Source of the DNA: Sphingobium sp. EP60837
GTDB taxonomy: Bacteria > Pseudomonadota > Alphaproteobacteria > Sphingomonadales > Sphingomonadaceae
NCBI RefSeq assembly: GCF_001658005.1
Contig: NZ_CP015987.1
Span: 1,046,001 to 1,110,000 of the forward strand
Direction: 5' to 3'
DNA: 64,000 nucleotides
The position numbers were made by a program, and so were the translations under genes. How positions within the stretch are numbered: position 1 is the first letter of the stretch; the number at the start of each line of letters is the position of its first letter. The notes beneath the pieces are model-generated. The model was not told the origin of the DNA. It saw only the letters and a list, made by a program, of their open reading frames with translations, and did no database searches. Positions 42,071 through 50,714 of this stretch are shown here, piece by piece.

Positions 42071-43423
42071 TCAGGCGAGTATTTCGCTCACCGGCCGTTT
42101 GGTGTTCATGGCGTCTAGCCCCCAGGAATCCACAGGCATTCCCATCACTTGCTGAAGGGTCAGGCCGACGCGGCTGATCGTCTCTCCACCGCCTTGGATA
42201 TGCAAGCCGGATTTCACCTTTCCTCCGGCCTTGCCCGCAAGCATGACAGGGATGCCCAGGACGTCATGGTTTTTCGCATAGGATACGTCCGAATGCGCGA
42301 AGACCAGCATATTGTCGAGCAGGGTGCCATCGCCTTCCTTGACGGCGGCCAGTGCGGAAACGAAGTCCGCCCAGGCTTCCATGTTGCGGATGGCGAAGAA
42401 ATCGACCGTTGGCTGATAGCCGATGGAGCGGTCGATCAGTTCCTCATGCGTGCTTTGATGATAGCCGGTGGTCTGACCTGCTTGCCGCAAGTCGGAGGCG
42501 GCGGTGGAAAACGTCATGTTGAATACGCGCGTCTGGTTGCAGGCGAGCGCCATCGCCAACATTTCCGCCATCAAGCGATGATTATTCTTCCGCCGATCGA
42601 CATCGGTAATGTCGCCCGACACGGCGGGCGCTTCTTGCGGCACGACGCAAGCTTCGGCCGGCGGTGGCTTCTGCAATTGCAGCGCCAGCTTTCCTTCCAT
42701 CTCGCGGACCGAGGTGAAATATTGATCGAGCCGGGCCTTGTCGGAAGCACCGAGACGCTTTTGCAGCGCCTGGCGCTGCTCCGTCACGCCTGACAATACG
42801 CTGCGGCGTACCATGATGCGGGGGTCGGGCGTGAAATCCGCCTTGTTGGGATCGTTGAAATCCTGTCCGAAAATCTTGCGGTAGAATTCGACAGCGTTGG
42901 GGGTCGCGGAGTTCATGCTGCGCCCATCACGGAAGGAATAGCTGGTCCGCGCATCGCCGTCTGCGGACAGTTCGAGTGAGCGGAAGAAGGAACCGTTGCC
43001 GATGGCGTCGGCGATCAGGACATCCAAAGTAGGTGCGCGGATGCCGAGCCAATCGTCGGTCGGCGCACCGGTCCGCACGGCAGTGTTGCCCGACAGGTGG
43101 GGCAGATTGCCCTTTCCATCCAGCAGCACATCGAAGCCCGTCAGCACGCTGATATGCTGCTTCACCTTGGCGATCGGCGCCAATTGCGGCGGCAGGTCAT
43201 AATCCGCGCCGACGGTCTTGGGCTGCCAGCGATCCGGGATCATGCCGCATCCCCAGAACCAGGTGCCGAACCGCACCGGAAGCCTGCCTCCGCCCATGGT
43301 CGCGGCGAAGGCCGTCCCACTATCATTCAGGAAAGCATCGAGCAGCGGCAAGCCCAAGGTGACCGCCCCGCCGCCCAACACGCCCCGCAGCAGAAATCCG
43401 CGCCTAGTCGTTCCATCAACCAT
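42071..43423 (-). CDS. DUF1552 protein with Tat signal
   Basis: 450 aa from the ATG at 43423, overlapping the upstream stop (ATGA). The N-terminus TTRRGFLLRGVLGGGAVTLGLPLLDAF is a good twin-arginine signal, so the protein is exported folded. The rest is the DUF1552 family (FGTWFWGCGMIP, LPHLSGNTAVRTG, STHEELI, LLDNMLVFAHSDVSYAKNHD), distantly like sulfatase/alkaline-phosphatase-like DUF1501 proteins. No function is established. In Planctomycetes, Verrucomicrobia and some others, DUF1552 and DUF1592 genes occur as neighbours, as here. Confidence 0.88.
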   Translation of the reverse strand: MVDGTTRRGFLLRGVLGGGAVTLGLPLLDAFLNDSGTAFAATMGGGRLPVRFGTWFWGCGMIPDRWQPKTVGADYDLPPQLAPIAKVKQHISVLTGFDVLLDGKGNLPHLSGNTAVRTGAPTDDWLGIRAPTLDVLIADAIGNGSFFRSLELSADGDARTSYSFRDGRSMNSATPNAVEFYRKIFGQDFNDPNKADFTPDPRIMVRRSVLSGVTEQRQALQKRLGASDKARLDQYFTSVREMEGKLALQLQKPPPAEACVVPQEAPAVSGDITDVDRRKNNHRLMAEMLAMALACNQTRVFNMTFSTAASDLRQAGQTTGYHQSTHEELIDRSIGYQPTVDFFAIRNMEAWADFVSALAAVKEGDGTLLDNMLVFAHSDVSYAKNHDVLGIPVMLAGKAGGKVKSGLHIQGGGETISRVGLTLQQVMGMPVDSWGLDAMNTKRPVSEILA

Positions 43424-45078
43424 CAACCAGCCTCCTTGGTTCTGCGGACAATCCCCGCGCGGCGATCAGGCACGAGGCGCGGCATGGCAAAGAGCGCCGG
43501 ATCAAGCGCGATTGTGCGCATCAGAGCAGTGAAACGATAGCCCGCCGTCGTGAAATCCTGGTTCAGCCGCGCGATATCGGCACCGTCGGCCTCAGTCGGA
43601 TTGCGTCCAAGGGCATAGCGCCAGGCAGACTGAACCAGGCATGTGCTGACGCGCGGGTTGTTGCGGAACAAGCCGCCGAGCGCCGCCGCGCCATCAAACG
43701 CTTGTTTTTCGAAATTGCCGGTGACGTCGATCGGCTCATCATGCTCCACCTTGCGGAACTGGCCCGCGCCGTCGAACTGCTCCAGGCCAAGACCAAGCGG
43801 ATCGGTTTTACGGTGGCAACTCGCGCATTCCTCATCGTCAAGATGTGCCTGAAGCCGGGCGCGGGTGGTCTTTAGCGTCGGGTTATCGACATTCTGCACC
43901 ACCGCGAAGTTTACATTGGCGGGCGGGGCAGGGATTTTCTCGCACAGGAATATCTCTCGCAGCGCCACGCCCCGCAGTGTCGGCGATGTGCGGCCCGGAT
44001 GCGAATGCTGCGATAACAGGCTGGCATGGGTGAGAAGCCCGCCCCGGGGGTCCCCCTGCGGAAATTCATGGATGTACCAGTTAGCCGTTGACACCGGTAT
44101 ATCGTAGATCGGTCCGAGCGACTTATTCATAGCGATGGCGCGCGTGGTGAAGAGATCCCGATAATCGCCCTTCCGCTCGACCAAGAGCCAATTGATCGTG
44201 CGGAGCGTCTGTTCGCGCAGCGCGGTCGCTACCGTCGGTGAGAAGGCGGGGTAAATCAGCGAGTCCTTCGCCAATTCATCCATTCCGTCCAAGCGAAGAT
44301 AGTCGGTGAAGAAGGCGCGAACACCCTGCTCGAAGCGGGGCGAGCCGATCATGCGATCCACCGCTTTCGCGAGGCCAGCCTGCGTATCCAGCGCGCCGCT
44401 CGCCGCATCGTTTAGCAGCGCCTGATCGGGGGTCGTGTTCCAGAGGAGGAAAGAGAGGCGACTGGCCTTCGACCAGGCATCGATGCTCCGCTTGGAGGCG
44501 GCAGGCCGATCGACGCGAAACAGGAATTCGGGGCTGGTCAGCATACCCGACAGCGTCGCGGCCAGACCGGCGTGGAAGCTGCCGAGCGTGCTGGCGGCGG
44601 AAACCGTCTCATTTGTCAGCGCGGTGACTTCCGCTGCAGCCATTGGCCGCCTAAAGAGCTGCGGCCCCACATGTTCGATGAAGCGGCGGGCGCAGGCAGC
44701 GCCATCCTTGTCGGCGGCGGACGGTTCGCATCCGACCAGCTTGGCGCGATGCTGTTCATCCGTCACCTGAGCCGCAATATTCCGTGCCAACCCTTCATAT
44801 TGTTCCAGACCGGCTGCCGTGACGGAGACGGCGCTGGTGCCGACCGCTTGCAGCCCATCGATGCGCAGATCGGGTTCGAACCGGCCGACAACCTTGATGT
44901 CTGGTCCGAAAATGTCCGCGATGACGCTGCGATACTGGCTTTCGGTCAATCGCCGAAGCTGGCTGGCCGGGGTACTGCTGTGCGCTTCGTCAGCCCGCGC
45001 TCCGTTGAACGCGATGCTCAGGCCCAGCGTCAGGCAAGCGCCTGCTAGCGTGAGTGAGGAAAGGGCGCGCAACTTCAT
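43423..45078 (-). CDS. DUF1592/DUF1588/DUF1595 cytochrome-like protein
   Basis: 551 aa with a Sec signal peptide (to about residue 29, NGARA). Domain order fits the DUF1587-1595-1592-1588-1585 family: LTESQYRSVIADIFG near the start, PEFLFRVD at about 183, FFTDYLRLDG at about 256, HASLLSQHSHPGRTSPTLRGVALREIFLC at about 350-379, then a CxxCH heme-type motif CASCH at 418-422 followed by KTDPLGLGLEQFDGAGQFR. The family is abundant in Planctomycetes. First gene of a four-gene minus-strand operon ending with two cytochromes, so a periplasmic oxidoreductase role is inferred. It is divergent from an AraC regulator. Confidence 0.87.
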   Translation of the reverse strand: MKLRALSSLTLAGACLTLGLSIAFNGARADEAHSSTPASQLRRLTESQYRSVIADIFGPDIKVVGRFEPDLRIDGLQAVGTSAVSVTAAGLEQYEGLARNIAAQVTDEQHRAKLVGCEPSAADKDGAACARRFIEHVGPQLFRRPMAAAEVTALTNETVSAASTLGSFHAGLAATLSGMLTSPEFLFRVDRPAASKRSIDAWSKASRLSFLLWNTTPDQALLNDAASGALDTQAGLAKAVDRMIGSPRFEQGVRAFFTDYLRLDGMDELAKDSLIYPAFSPTVATALREQTLRTINWLLVERKGDYRDLFTTRAIAMNKSLGPIYDIPVSTANWYIHEFPQGDPRGGLLTHASLLSQHSHPGRTSPTLRGVALREIFLCEKIPAPPANVNFAVVQNVDNPTLKTTRARLQAHLDDEECASCHRKTDPLGLGLEQFDGAGQFRKVEHDEPIDVTGNFEKQAFDGAAALGGLFRNNPRVSTCLVQSAWRYALGRNPTEADGADIARLNQDFTTAGYRFTALMRTIALDPALFAMPRLVPDRRAGIVRRTKEAG

Positions 45079-45329
45079 TTTCGCACGCCTGACCAGGGCA
45101 CGGCCGCGCCGGTGTGGACTATGGAACAGCCCTCGGCGTCCTCTCTCACCTTCATATATCCTCTCGCTTAACTTTATTCTTCCAGATGGCGCTTCTCCTG
45201 ATCGTCGGCCACCCCAATTTCAATCAAGGGGCGCGGCTTTTTCGGGCAGCGGCTTTTGGAAAGTCGGATAATTGTGAGATTTATCTCCGCCTCCATATCC
45301 GCTAAAGTGATCGAAAATTAGGGGAAGAG

Positions 45330-46406
45330 ATGGTGCGCTCCACAGAGCCCAGACACAGTGAATGGCATCTGGCCGAAAGCGTCGCCGAACGTGTTCTGGC
45401 GATCTATGCCGATGTCTTCGGATCCACCGCCCCATTGTTCCGCCATGTAGGGCGAACGGAAGATGAGGGGCTGTCACTGTCCAACCTGCCCGTCACGGAT
45501 CTCGCACGCATTACCAGCAGGGCCACCAATGAGCTGGCGGGGAGGGATGCGTTGCTGGCGGGGCATCAGACCTTGCGCCCCTGCGACTGGCGGGTGGTTC
45601 TATACAGCCTGACCGGGGCGCGAACCTTGCGCGAAGCGATCATGCGCTGTTGCGAGTGTTTCGAGGCGATAGACTGGCGGTGCGGCAAGATGACGCTGCG
45701 CACGCATGGCGACGGCGCACAGTTGCAGCTCCAAGCGATCCGGTCGGGCGGATCGACGCCTGCGCGCTGTCTGATTGACCTGTTTGGAATGATGGAGATA
45801 CATGGCCTGCTGGGTTGGCTGATCGATCTGCGCATTCCTGTTCGCCACGCTTGTCTGAGCCACTCGGCTGATGTTTTTGGCGCCCTCGACCTGCCCGAAT
45901 TGCCCTTTCCGGTGCGGCTGAACGAAGGATGGAGCGGCTTTGATTTCAGCGCTGCCTTACTCGACTATCCGGTCGTCCGGACCGGCGATGAGCTTGATCG
46001 GCGGCCGGTGAACAATCTGCTGTTCGTGTCCGGCGTTCGGGAAGCGGATCGGCAGCCTGCCGAAATGCGAGTCCGGAGCATCGCGATGGCGGCGCTGCGA
46101 AATGCTGGCCGTTTGCCCGCTTTTGGCGAGATCGTCAGCAGCCTGGGCGGGAGCGAAGCCACGCTGCGCCGCCAACTTGCGCGGGAGGGCACAAGCTATC
46201 GGCAGGTACGCGAAAGCTGCCGCCGTGAGCTGGCCCTGCATCTGCTGCGTAGGAGCGATATGTCGATCGAGGAGATCGCCGTCCGGTTGGATTATTGCGA
46301 CTCCGATGCCTTCCGCCAGGCGTTCCGGACATGGACCGGCGACTCTCCCACGGCCTACCGTCAGGGAAGCGCCGCCATCGTGCGGGAGCCGGAAATGGAG
46401 GCGTAA
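45330..46406 (+). CDS. AraC family transcriptional regulator
   Basis: 358 aa. The C-terminal third (about 255-350) is an AraC helix-turn-helix pair: GEIVSSLGGSEATLRRQLAREGTSYRQVRESCRRELALHLL and SIEEIAVRLDYCDSDAFRQAFRTWTGDSPTAYR. The N-terminal domain is of the arabinose-binding-like (OruR/ArgR-type AraC) kind, with LTGARTLREAIMRCCECFEAID. GGGGAAG precedes the ATG. It is divergent from the DUF1592 operon across 251 bp, the usual place for its regulator. The inducer is unknown. Confidence 0.88.
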   Translation: MVRSTEPRHSEWHLAESVAERVLAIYADVFGSTAPLFRHVGRTEDEGLSLSNLPVTDLARITSRATNELAGRDALLAGHQTLRPCDWRVVLYSLTGARTLREAIMRCCECFEAIDWRCGKMTLRTHGDGAQLQLQAIRSGGSTPARCLIDLFGMMEIHGLLGWLIDLRIPVRHACLSHSADVFGALDLPELPFPVRLNEGWSGFDFSAALLDYPVVRTGDELDRRPVNNLLFVSGVREADRQPAEMRVRSIAMAALRNAGRLPAFGEIVSSLGGSEATLRRQLAREGTSYRQVRESCRRELALHLLRRSDMSIEEIAVRLDYCDSDAFRQAFRTWTGDSPTAYRQGSAAIVREPEMEA

Positions 46407-46436
46407 TCGCTTGCAGCTTGTGAGCGTCGCGCGCTG

Positions 46437-47114
46437 CTAGCTGCGAGGGCTGCCGCCGACGCGTTTCTGGGCGTCGATGCCGTCGACCAACATCTGAAGC
46501 GATCGCTCCCAATTTTCTGGGTCAACAATTGCCGCGAAGCTGTCCAGGTTGGCGACCAACAGCGGCAGTTCGGCAGGCGGGCGGCTGTTCACCGTGTCAC
46601 GCACGCTCACGGAATAATCCGCGGCATAGGATCGCGCATGGGACGCAAGCACCGCCGATCCCATGACCAGCGTATCGACCGCCTTCAGGATGCTAAGCGC
46701 TTCTCCGGCCGCAAAGCCGTGTTTCGTCATGGTTTCCAGCCAGCTTTCGACGCTGTCGATCTTGATGGCGGGGCTGAGCTTTCCGTTCATCACCAAGGGC
46801 AATAATTGAGCGTCGCTGTGGAAGAGGTCATAGGCGGCGCGGGCATAGGCGAGGGCATAGTCGCGCCAGTCCTGGCCAACATCCTCGGGGAATGGCTGCG
46901 TGCTGATCGCGTGGCGCGCGGCGAGACTGATCAGTTCCTCGCGGCCCTTCACATAATTATAGAGAACTGCGACACGCACGCCCAGTCGCTCCGCCAGCGC
47001 AGACATGGTTAAATCCTCCAAGCCAAGGGCAATCGCCGCCTCGACCAGCTGACTGGTCGTTAGCCGTCGCGGGCGGCCTGCACGCTTGGCAGGGAAGGCG
47101 GGTGGCTGGGTCAA
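46437..47114 (-). CDS. TetR family transcriptional regulator
   Basis: 225 aa from a TTG at 47114, preceded by AGGAAAG at good spacing; no ATG lies before the DNA-binding domain. HTH: TTSQLVEAAIALGLEDLTMSALAERLGVRVAVLYNYVKGREELISLAA (about 19-66), then a TetR C-terminal ligand domain with helices through residue 200. It converges on the AraC gene (30 bp between stops) and lies 205 bp beyond the stop of the TonB receptor gene on the same strand, separated from it by a hairpin. It may control that receptor or the RND genes; not clear. Confidence 0.87.
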   Translation of the reverse strand: MTQPPAFPAKRAGRPRRLTTSQLVEAAIALGLEDLTMSALAERLGVRVAVLYNYVKGREELISLAARHAISTQPFPEDVGQDWRDYALAYARAAYDLFHSDAQLLPLVMNGKLSPAIKIDSVESWLETMTKHGFAAGEALSILKAVDTLVMGSAVLASHARSYAADYSVSVRDTVNSRPPAELPLLVANLDSFAAIVDPENWERSLQMLVDGIDAQKRVGGSPRS

Positions 47115-47237
47115 TCTGGCTTTCCTAGCTTCGTTGAAGATGCGGCCTCACTGGCGCGGCCGTGGCCTTCCATGCTGATCCGCAACGGTCTGCGCAAGGG
47201 CGGAGCTGGAGGATGGTGAATGTCGGCGTAAAAGCAG

Positions 47238-47275
47238 AACCCTGCCCTCGCGGACGCGAGGACAGGGTTCCGTTT
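47238..47275. terminator. Terminator hairpin after the second TonB receptor
   Basis: AACCCTGCCCTCGCG at 47238-47252 pairs with CGCGAGGACAGGGTT at 47255-47269 with one mismatch and a 2-nt gap (effective loop larger). A TTTT run follows on the plus strand at 47272-47275 and a run of T in the minus direction (AAAA, 47230-47233). It lies about 50 bp past the receptor stop. Confidence 0.75.
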
Positions 47276-47319
47276 TAGCAGTTCCGGCTTTCTCCCCAGA
47301 GGGGTCAGTCGGAAAGCTG

Positions 47320-49773
47320 TTACCAGTTGAAGGTCAAGGTCGCGCCAATTTCGCGCGGGTTCGTCACGTTGACCGTGCTGTAACCCGACTGGAAGGAGCC
47401 AGCCACGACAGCGTTGGTCTGCACTTCGCCCAGCGAGATATTCGTGATGCGCTTTTGATTGAGCACATTCTTCGCGAAGGCGCTGAGTTCCCATTTGTCG
47501 TCGTTCGAACGGACTCCGACGAACAGGTTGACCAGCTCACGATGCTTGAAGCGATACTGCGACTGCCACCAGTAATAGCTCGGCGTGTAGGTTAGCAGCG
47601 CGCTGACGAAAGGCGTGACAGTATCCATCGGGAAGCGGACTTCCGTGTTGGCATTCAAGCTGAAATCAGGCGTGTTGGCCAGCTTGTCGCTGCTCGTGCA
47701 ATAGCTGACATTGCCAGGTCCGGTGACATTTTGTGGACCAGTGGTGTTCGGAGTTCCAGTACCCGCGTAGTCGTTGCACGGCAGGCTGGCATTGTCCCAG
47801 CGAGCCTTTGTGTAGGCTGCGCTGACGTTCAGATCCCAATTGGGCGTGGGCCGTGCATTGATAGAAGCTTCGATACCCTTGATCGTGGCATCGCCATTAT
47901 AATTGAAGTCAAAAGTGCCATTGGGCTGGCCCGGGTTGCTTGGCGATTCCCAGTAGATGCTGTTGAAGCGGCTGAGGAAACCATCGAGCTTCTGATAGTA
48001 AGCTGCGACGGAATAGTTCAGCTTGCGATCGAACAGCGACCCCTTCAGACCAGCTTCAACCGAGTCGGTCTTTTCCGGCTGCGTCTGGATGAGGTCGGCG
48101 CTCACAACGGCCGGCCCGGCAACCTTCGAACTGCCTTGGCGGAATGAATGTCCATAGGCCGCATAGACATTCAGGTCAGGCGTCACTTCATAATTGATCG
48201 TCGCACCGCCGGTGATCGGCGTGTTCTTGGTGCGCTGAAGCGCTGCGGGGATGATTTCAACGTCAGGCGTATTGAAGAAGCCCACGAGTTGCTGCTGTGT
48301 TGTTTGCACCTTCTTCAGGATCGAATAGCGAAGGCCGCCCTGAACAGTCAGCGGGCCAGTCTTGTAGCGGAGATTCCCAGCAAACGACCAGACCTGAGAG
48401 TTCACTGGCACCGTCACCAACGCTCGGAGCGGCAATTGATTGGGGAAGGTGAAGGGTGCGATGCTGTTCGGGGGCGAACAGCCCGCCAGTGCGCAGGGTG
48501 GATTAACCTGCGCAGTAGGCGCGACATTATAAAGGAACAGGCTGCTATCCTGGTCCACGAACGTCGTACCCGTCTGCTTCGAATGGAATGCGCTCACACC
48601 CCAGCCAAGCCCTTCATCATTGTTCGAACTCAGTCGCAGTTCGGCCGTATCGACCTTGTACGGTGTGGTCACGTTCGACGTCTGAATATAGCCCGGAATG
48701 GCATTCGCGGAATCCAGGTCACGGGAGATCTTCAACTTGCTGTATTGATGGGCACCGACAAAGGACAGCGTCGCCGGACCAAGATCATAGTCGAACTGCA
48801 GGTTGACGAGATGAGTTTCATTCTGGTTGCGGAAGATGCCTTCCTGCACGGAACCCCGGTCTGAGACGCTGAGCGGCGGACCTGACCTGACCGTGGTGTC
48901 TGGTGTGAAAGGACGGCCGCCGAACGCTGCGGGAAGAAGGACGATCGGGGTGCCGAAAAGAGTCTCGTACTGGCCAAGAGGCGTATTTCCACTTCCGACC
49001 ACCTGCTGGAACACGCGGTTGTCCGCATGCAGATACTGATAGGTCAGGTAAGCGGTGAAGTCGGTGCTTGGCTTCCAGCCCAGAGTGATGCGTCCGCTCT
49101 CCGTACGGCTGCGTGAATATTGGTCGGTATTGACGTTCCGCACTTGGTTCACGCGGTTGCCATCGACCACACCGGCGACGCGGATCGCGAGCGTGTCATT
49201 GAAGGCGAGGGAAGCGCCGCCCTGGACGTTGTAGGCGTGCCGGTCGGTGCCGGTGGCCTGCAAATAGCCTTCAGGGCCGTCGAAGTTCGGCTTGCGCGTG
49301 GCGATGGTAATCGAGCCAGCGGGAGCCGACAGGCCGCGCAACAGACCCTGGGGACCGCGCAGAACTTCGATCTGCTGGATGTCGTAGATCGCAGTGAAGA
49401 TCGTCTGCGCATCCGTAGGGATTTCATTATAATAGGTCTGAACTGCAGGCCCGGTGCCCTGATCAGGATCGAAGGTGATGCCGCGCAGGGTGGTCGTATT
49501 GTTGCGGCCGGTCGTGTTGGTCAGCTGAAGACCCGGCGCAAGCTGGGAGACGTCCTTGACGTCGAAAATCTTGAACTTTTCGAGCTGTTCACCCGTAGCG
49601 ACGTTCACGGACATCGGAACGTCCTGCAACCGTTCTTCGCGGCGGGTGGCCGTGACGATGATGTCGGCGTTGGGATTTTCTGCACCCGCCTGGGCGAAAG
49701 CCACGCCCGGTACGGCAAAGGCAGAGACACTGGCGCACAGGAGCGCCGTGCGCTTAACGCGCTTCATTCGCAT
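47320..49773 (-). CDS. TonB-dependent receptor
   Basis: 817 aa. Signal peptide (FAVPGVAFAQA), TonB-box-like ADIIVTATRREERLQDVPMSVNV, plug domain (TTLRGITFDPDQ, VEVLRGPQGLLRGLSAPAGSITIATR), and a barrel ending with GATLTFNW, whose last Trp replaces the more usual Phe. The plug wording 'GLLRGLSAPAGSI' is a common sphingomonad variant. Substrate unknown. The gene stands between two TetR regulators; the one at 46437 is downstream and co-directional. About 200 bp upstream of the start shows no recognised element. Confidence 0.9.
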   Translation of the reverse strand: MRMKRVKRTALLCASVSAFAVPGVAFAQAGAENPNADIIVTATRREERLQDVPMSVNVATGEQLEKFKIFDVKDVSQLAPGLQLTNTTGRNNTTTLRGITFDPDQGTGPAVQTYYNEIPTDAQTIFTAIYDIQQIEVLRGPQGLLRGLSAPAGSITIATRKPNFDGPEGYLQATGTDRHAYNVQGGASLAFNDTLAIRVAGVVDGNRVNQVRNVNTDQYSRSRTESGRITLGWKPSTDFTAYLTYQYLHADNRVFQQVVGSGNTPLGQYETLFGTPIVLLPAAFGGRPFTPDTTVRSGPPLSVSDRGSVQEGIFRNQNETHLVNLQFDYDLGPATLSFVGAHQYSKLKISRDLDSANAIPGYIQTSNVTTPYKVDTAELRLSSNNDEGLGWGVSAFHSKQTGTTFVDQDSSLFLYNVAPTAQVNPPCALAGCSPPNSIAPFTFPNQLPLRALVTVPVNSQVWSFAGNLRYKTGPLTVQGGLRYSILKKVQTTQQQLVGFFNTPDVEIIPAALQRTKNTPITGGATINYEVTPDLNVYAAYGHSFRQGSSKVAGPAVVSADLIQTQPEKTDSVEAGLKGSLFDRKLNYSVAAYYQKLDGFLSRFNSIYWESPSNPGQPNGTFDFNYNGDATIKGIEASINARPTPNWDLNVSAAYTKARWDNASLPCNDYAGTGTPNTTGPQNVTGPGNVSYCTSSDKLANTPDFSLNANTEVRFPMDTVTPFVSALLTYTPSYYWWQSQYRFKHRELVNLFVGVRSNDDKWELSAFAKNVLNQKRITNISLGEVQTNAVVAGSFQSGYSTVNVTNPREIGATLTFNW

Positions 49774-49978
49774 CGATAATCCTCCCCAAGAGGTATGTTT
49801 CAGTTAAAACGGCTCTCGTGATCTTGGGCCGTTTGCGTGCACTATATCGGAGTCACCAACGCAGGCAACAATTTTTCTGAACGATCGCGTGCGAAATGAC
49901 TCTGTAACCGGACGTTCCGTAACGCATCTTGCGAATGGCGCCCGCAGACCGGAATAATGCTCGGGAAAAACCGAAGCT

Positions 49979-50626
49979 CTAGAGGTCGGCAGGGCTTGTG
50001 ATGCCGCCGCAAAATAAGGCGGTCAGCCGCCGCGCATGACGGTTGAGCTGCACCGCATCGACACTGTCATCTGCTTCGCCCTGAAAGAAGCGGCGATGTG
50101 ATTCCGACAGGATCAGGCTGGTCAGAGATTCCGCTGCAAATCCCACATCCTGATCGGGCAAGATCCCTTGATCCACCAGCGACTGCAAATAGGCGGCAAG
50201 AGGATCGAGATAGCGCCGCACCACCACTTGCTCGATCTGCGGCCGCGCTTCCTCAAAGAATGATGAGTTCAGCATCAACAGGCGCCGCATCGCTGTCGCA
50301 TAAGGCTCGCACACTTCAGCGAGGCATTGTTCGACGAAGGAAAGGAGGCTTTCCTGCCAGCGAGCGCGTGGCGGCACGGCCAAGGGTTGAAGCGCGTAGC
50401 CGAGCATTTGCCGCACGACCGCGGCGAAGAGGGCGGGCTTGTTCGGATAATGGGCGTACACCGTCTTCCGCGACAGGCCGGAAGCCGTGATGATCGTGTT
50501 CATCGTCAGGCTGGGCCCATGTTCAACCAGCATGCGCATGGTGGTTTCGACCAGCCGATGCTCGATTTCCGCACTTTCCTCGCGGCGGGGGCGACCTGGG
50601 CGGCGAGCGGGCGGGTTGTCAGTCAT
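49979..50626 (-). CDS. TetR family regulator of the RND efflux operon
   Basis: 215 aa from the ATG at 50626; reading back to 50860 would run through the promoter and into the efflux gene. HTH: IEHRLVETTMRMLVEHGPSLTMNTIITASGLSRKTVYAHYPNKPALFAAVV (about 22-72), with an AefR-like C-terminal ligand domain (ESLTSLILSESHRRFFQGE). It is divergent from the outer-membrane factor gene with an 88-bp gap that contains a 20-bp near-palindrome, the standard layout of a local repressor of an RND pump. Confidence 0.88.
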   Translation of the reverse strand: MTDNPPARRPGRPRREESAEIEHRLVETTMRMLVEHGPSLTMNTIITASGLSRKTVYAHYPNKPALFAAVVRQMLGYALQPLAVPPRARWQESLLSFVEQCLAEVCEPYATAMRRLLMLNSSFFEEARPQIEQVVVRRYLDPLAAYLQSLVDQGILPDQDVGFAAESLTSLILSESHRRFFQGEADDSVDAVQLNRHARRLTALFCGGITSPADL

Positions 50627-50661
50627 GGGCGGCGTCCCTGGCAAAAAATCGATGGTTCGAA

Positions 50662-50681
50662 AATAAACAATCTTGTTTCTT
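50662..50681. promoter_or_regulatory. TetR operator candidate
   Basis: AATAAACAA-TC-TTGTTTCTT: inner arms AAACAA (50665-50670) and TTGTTT (50673-50678) pair perfectly, the outer three with one mismatch. It is centred between the divergent TetR and efflux genes, about 40 bp from each start. Confidence 0.5.
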
Positions 50682-50714
50682 TTATTCACTCCGCTATCGG
50701 AGAGGTCAACCGTC

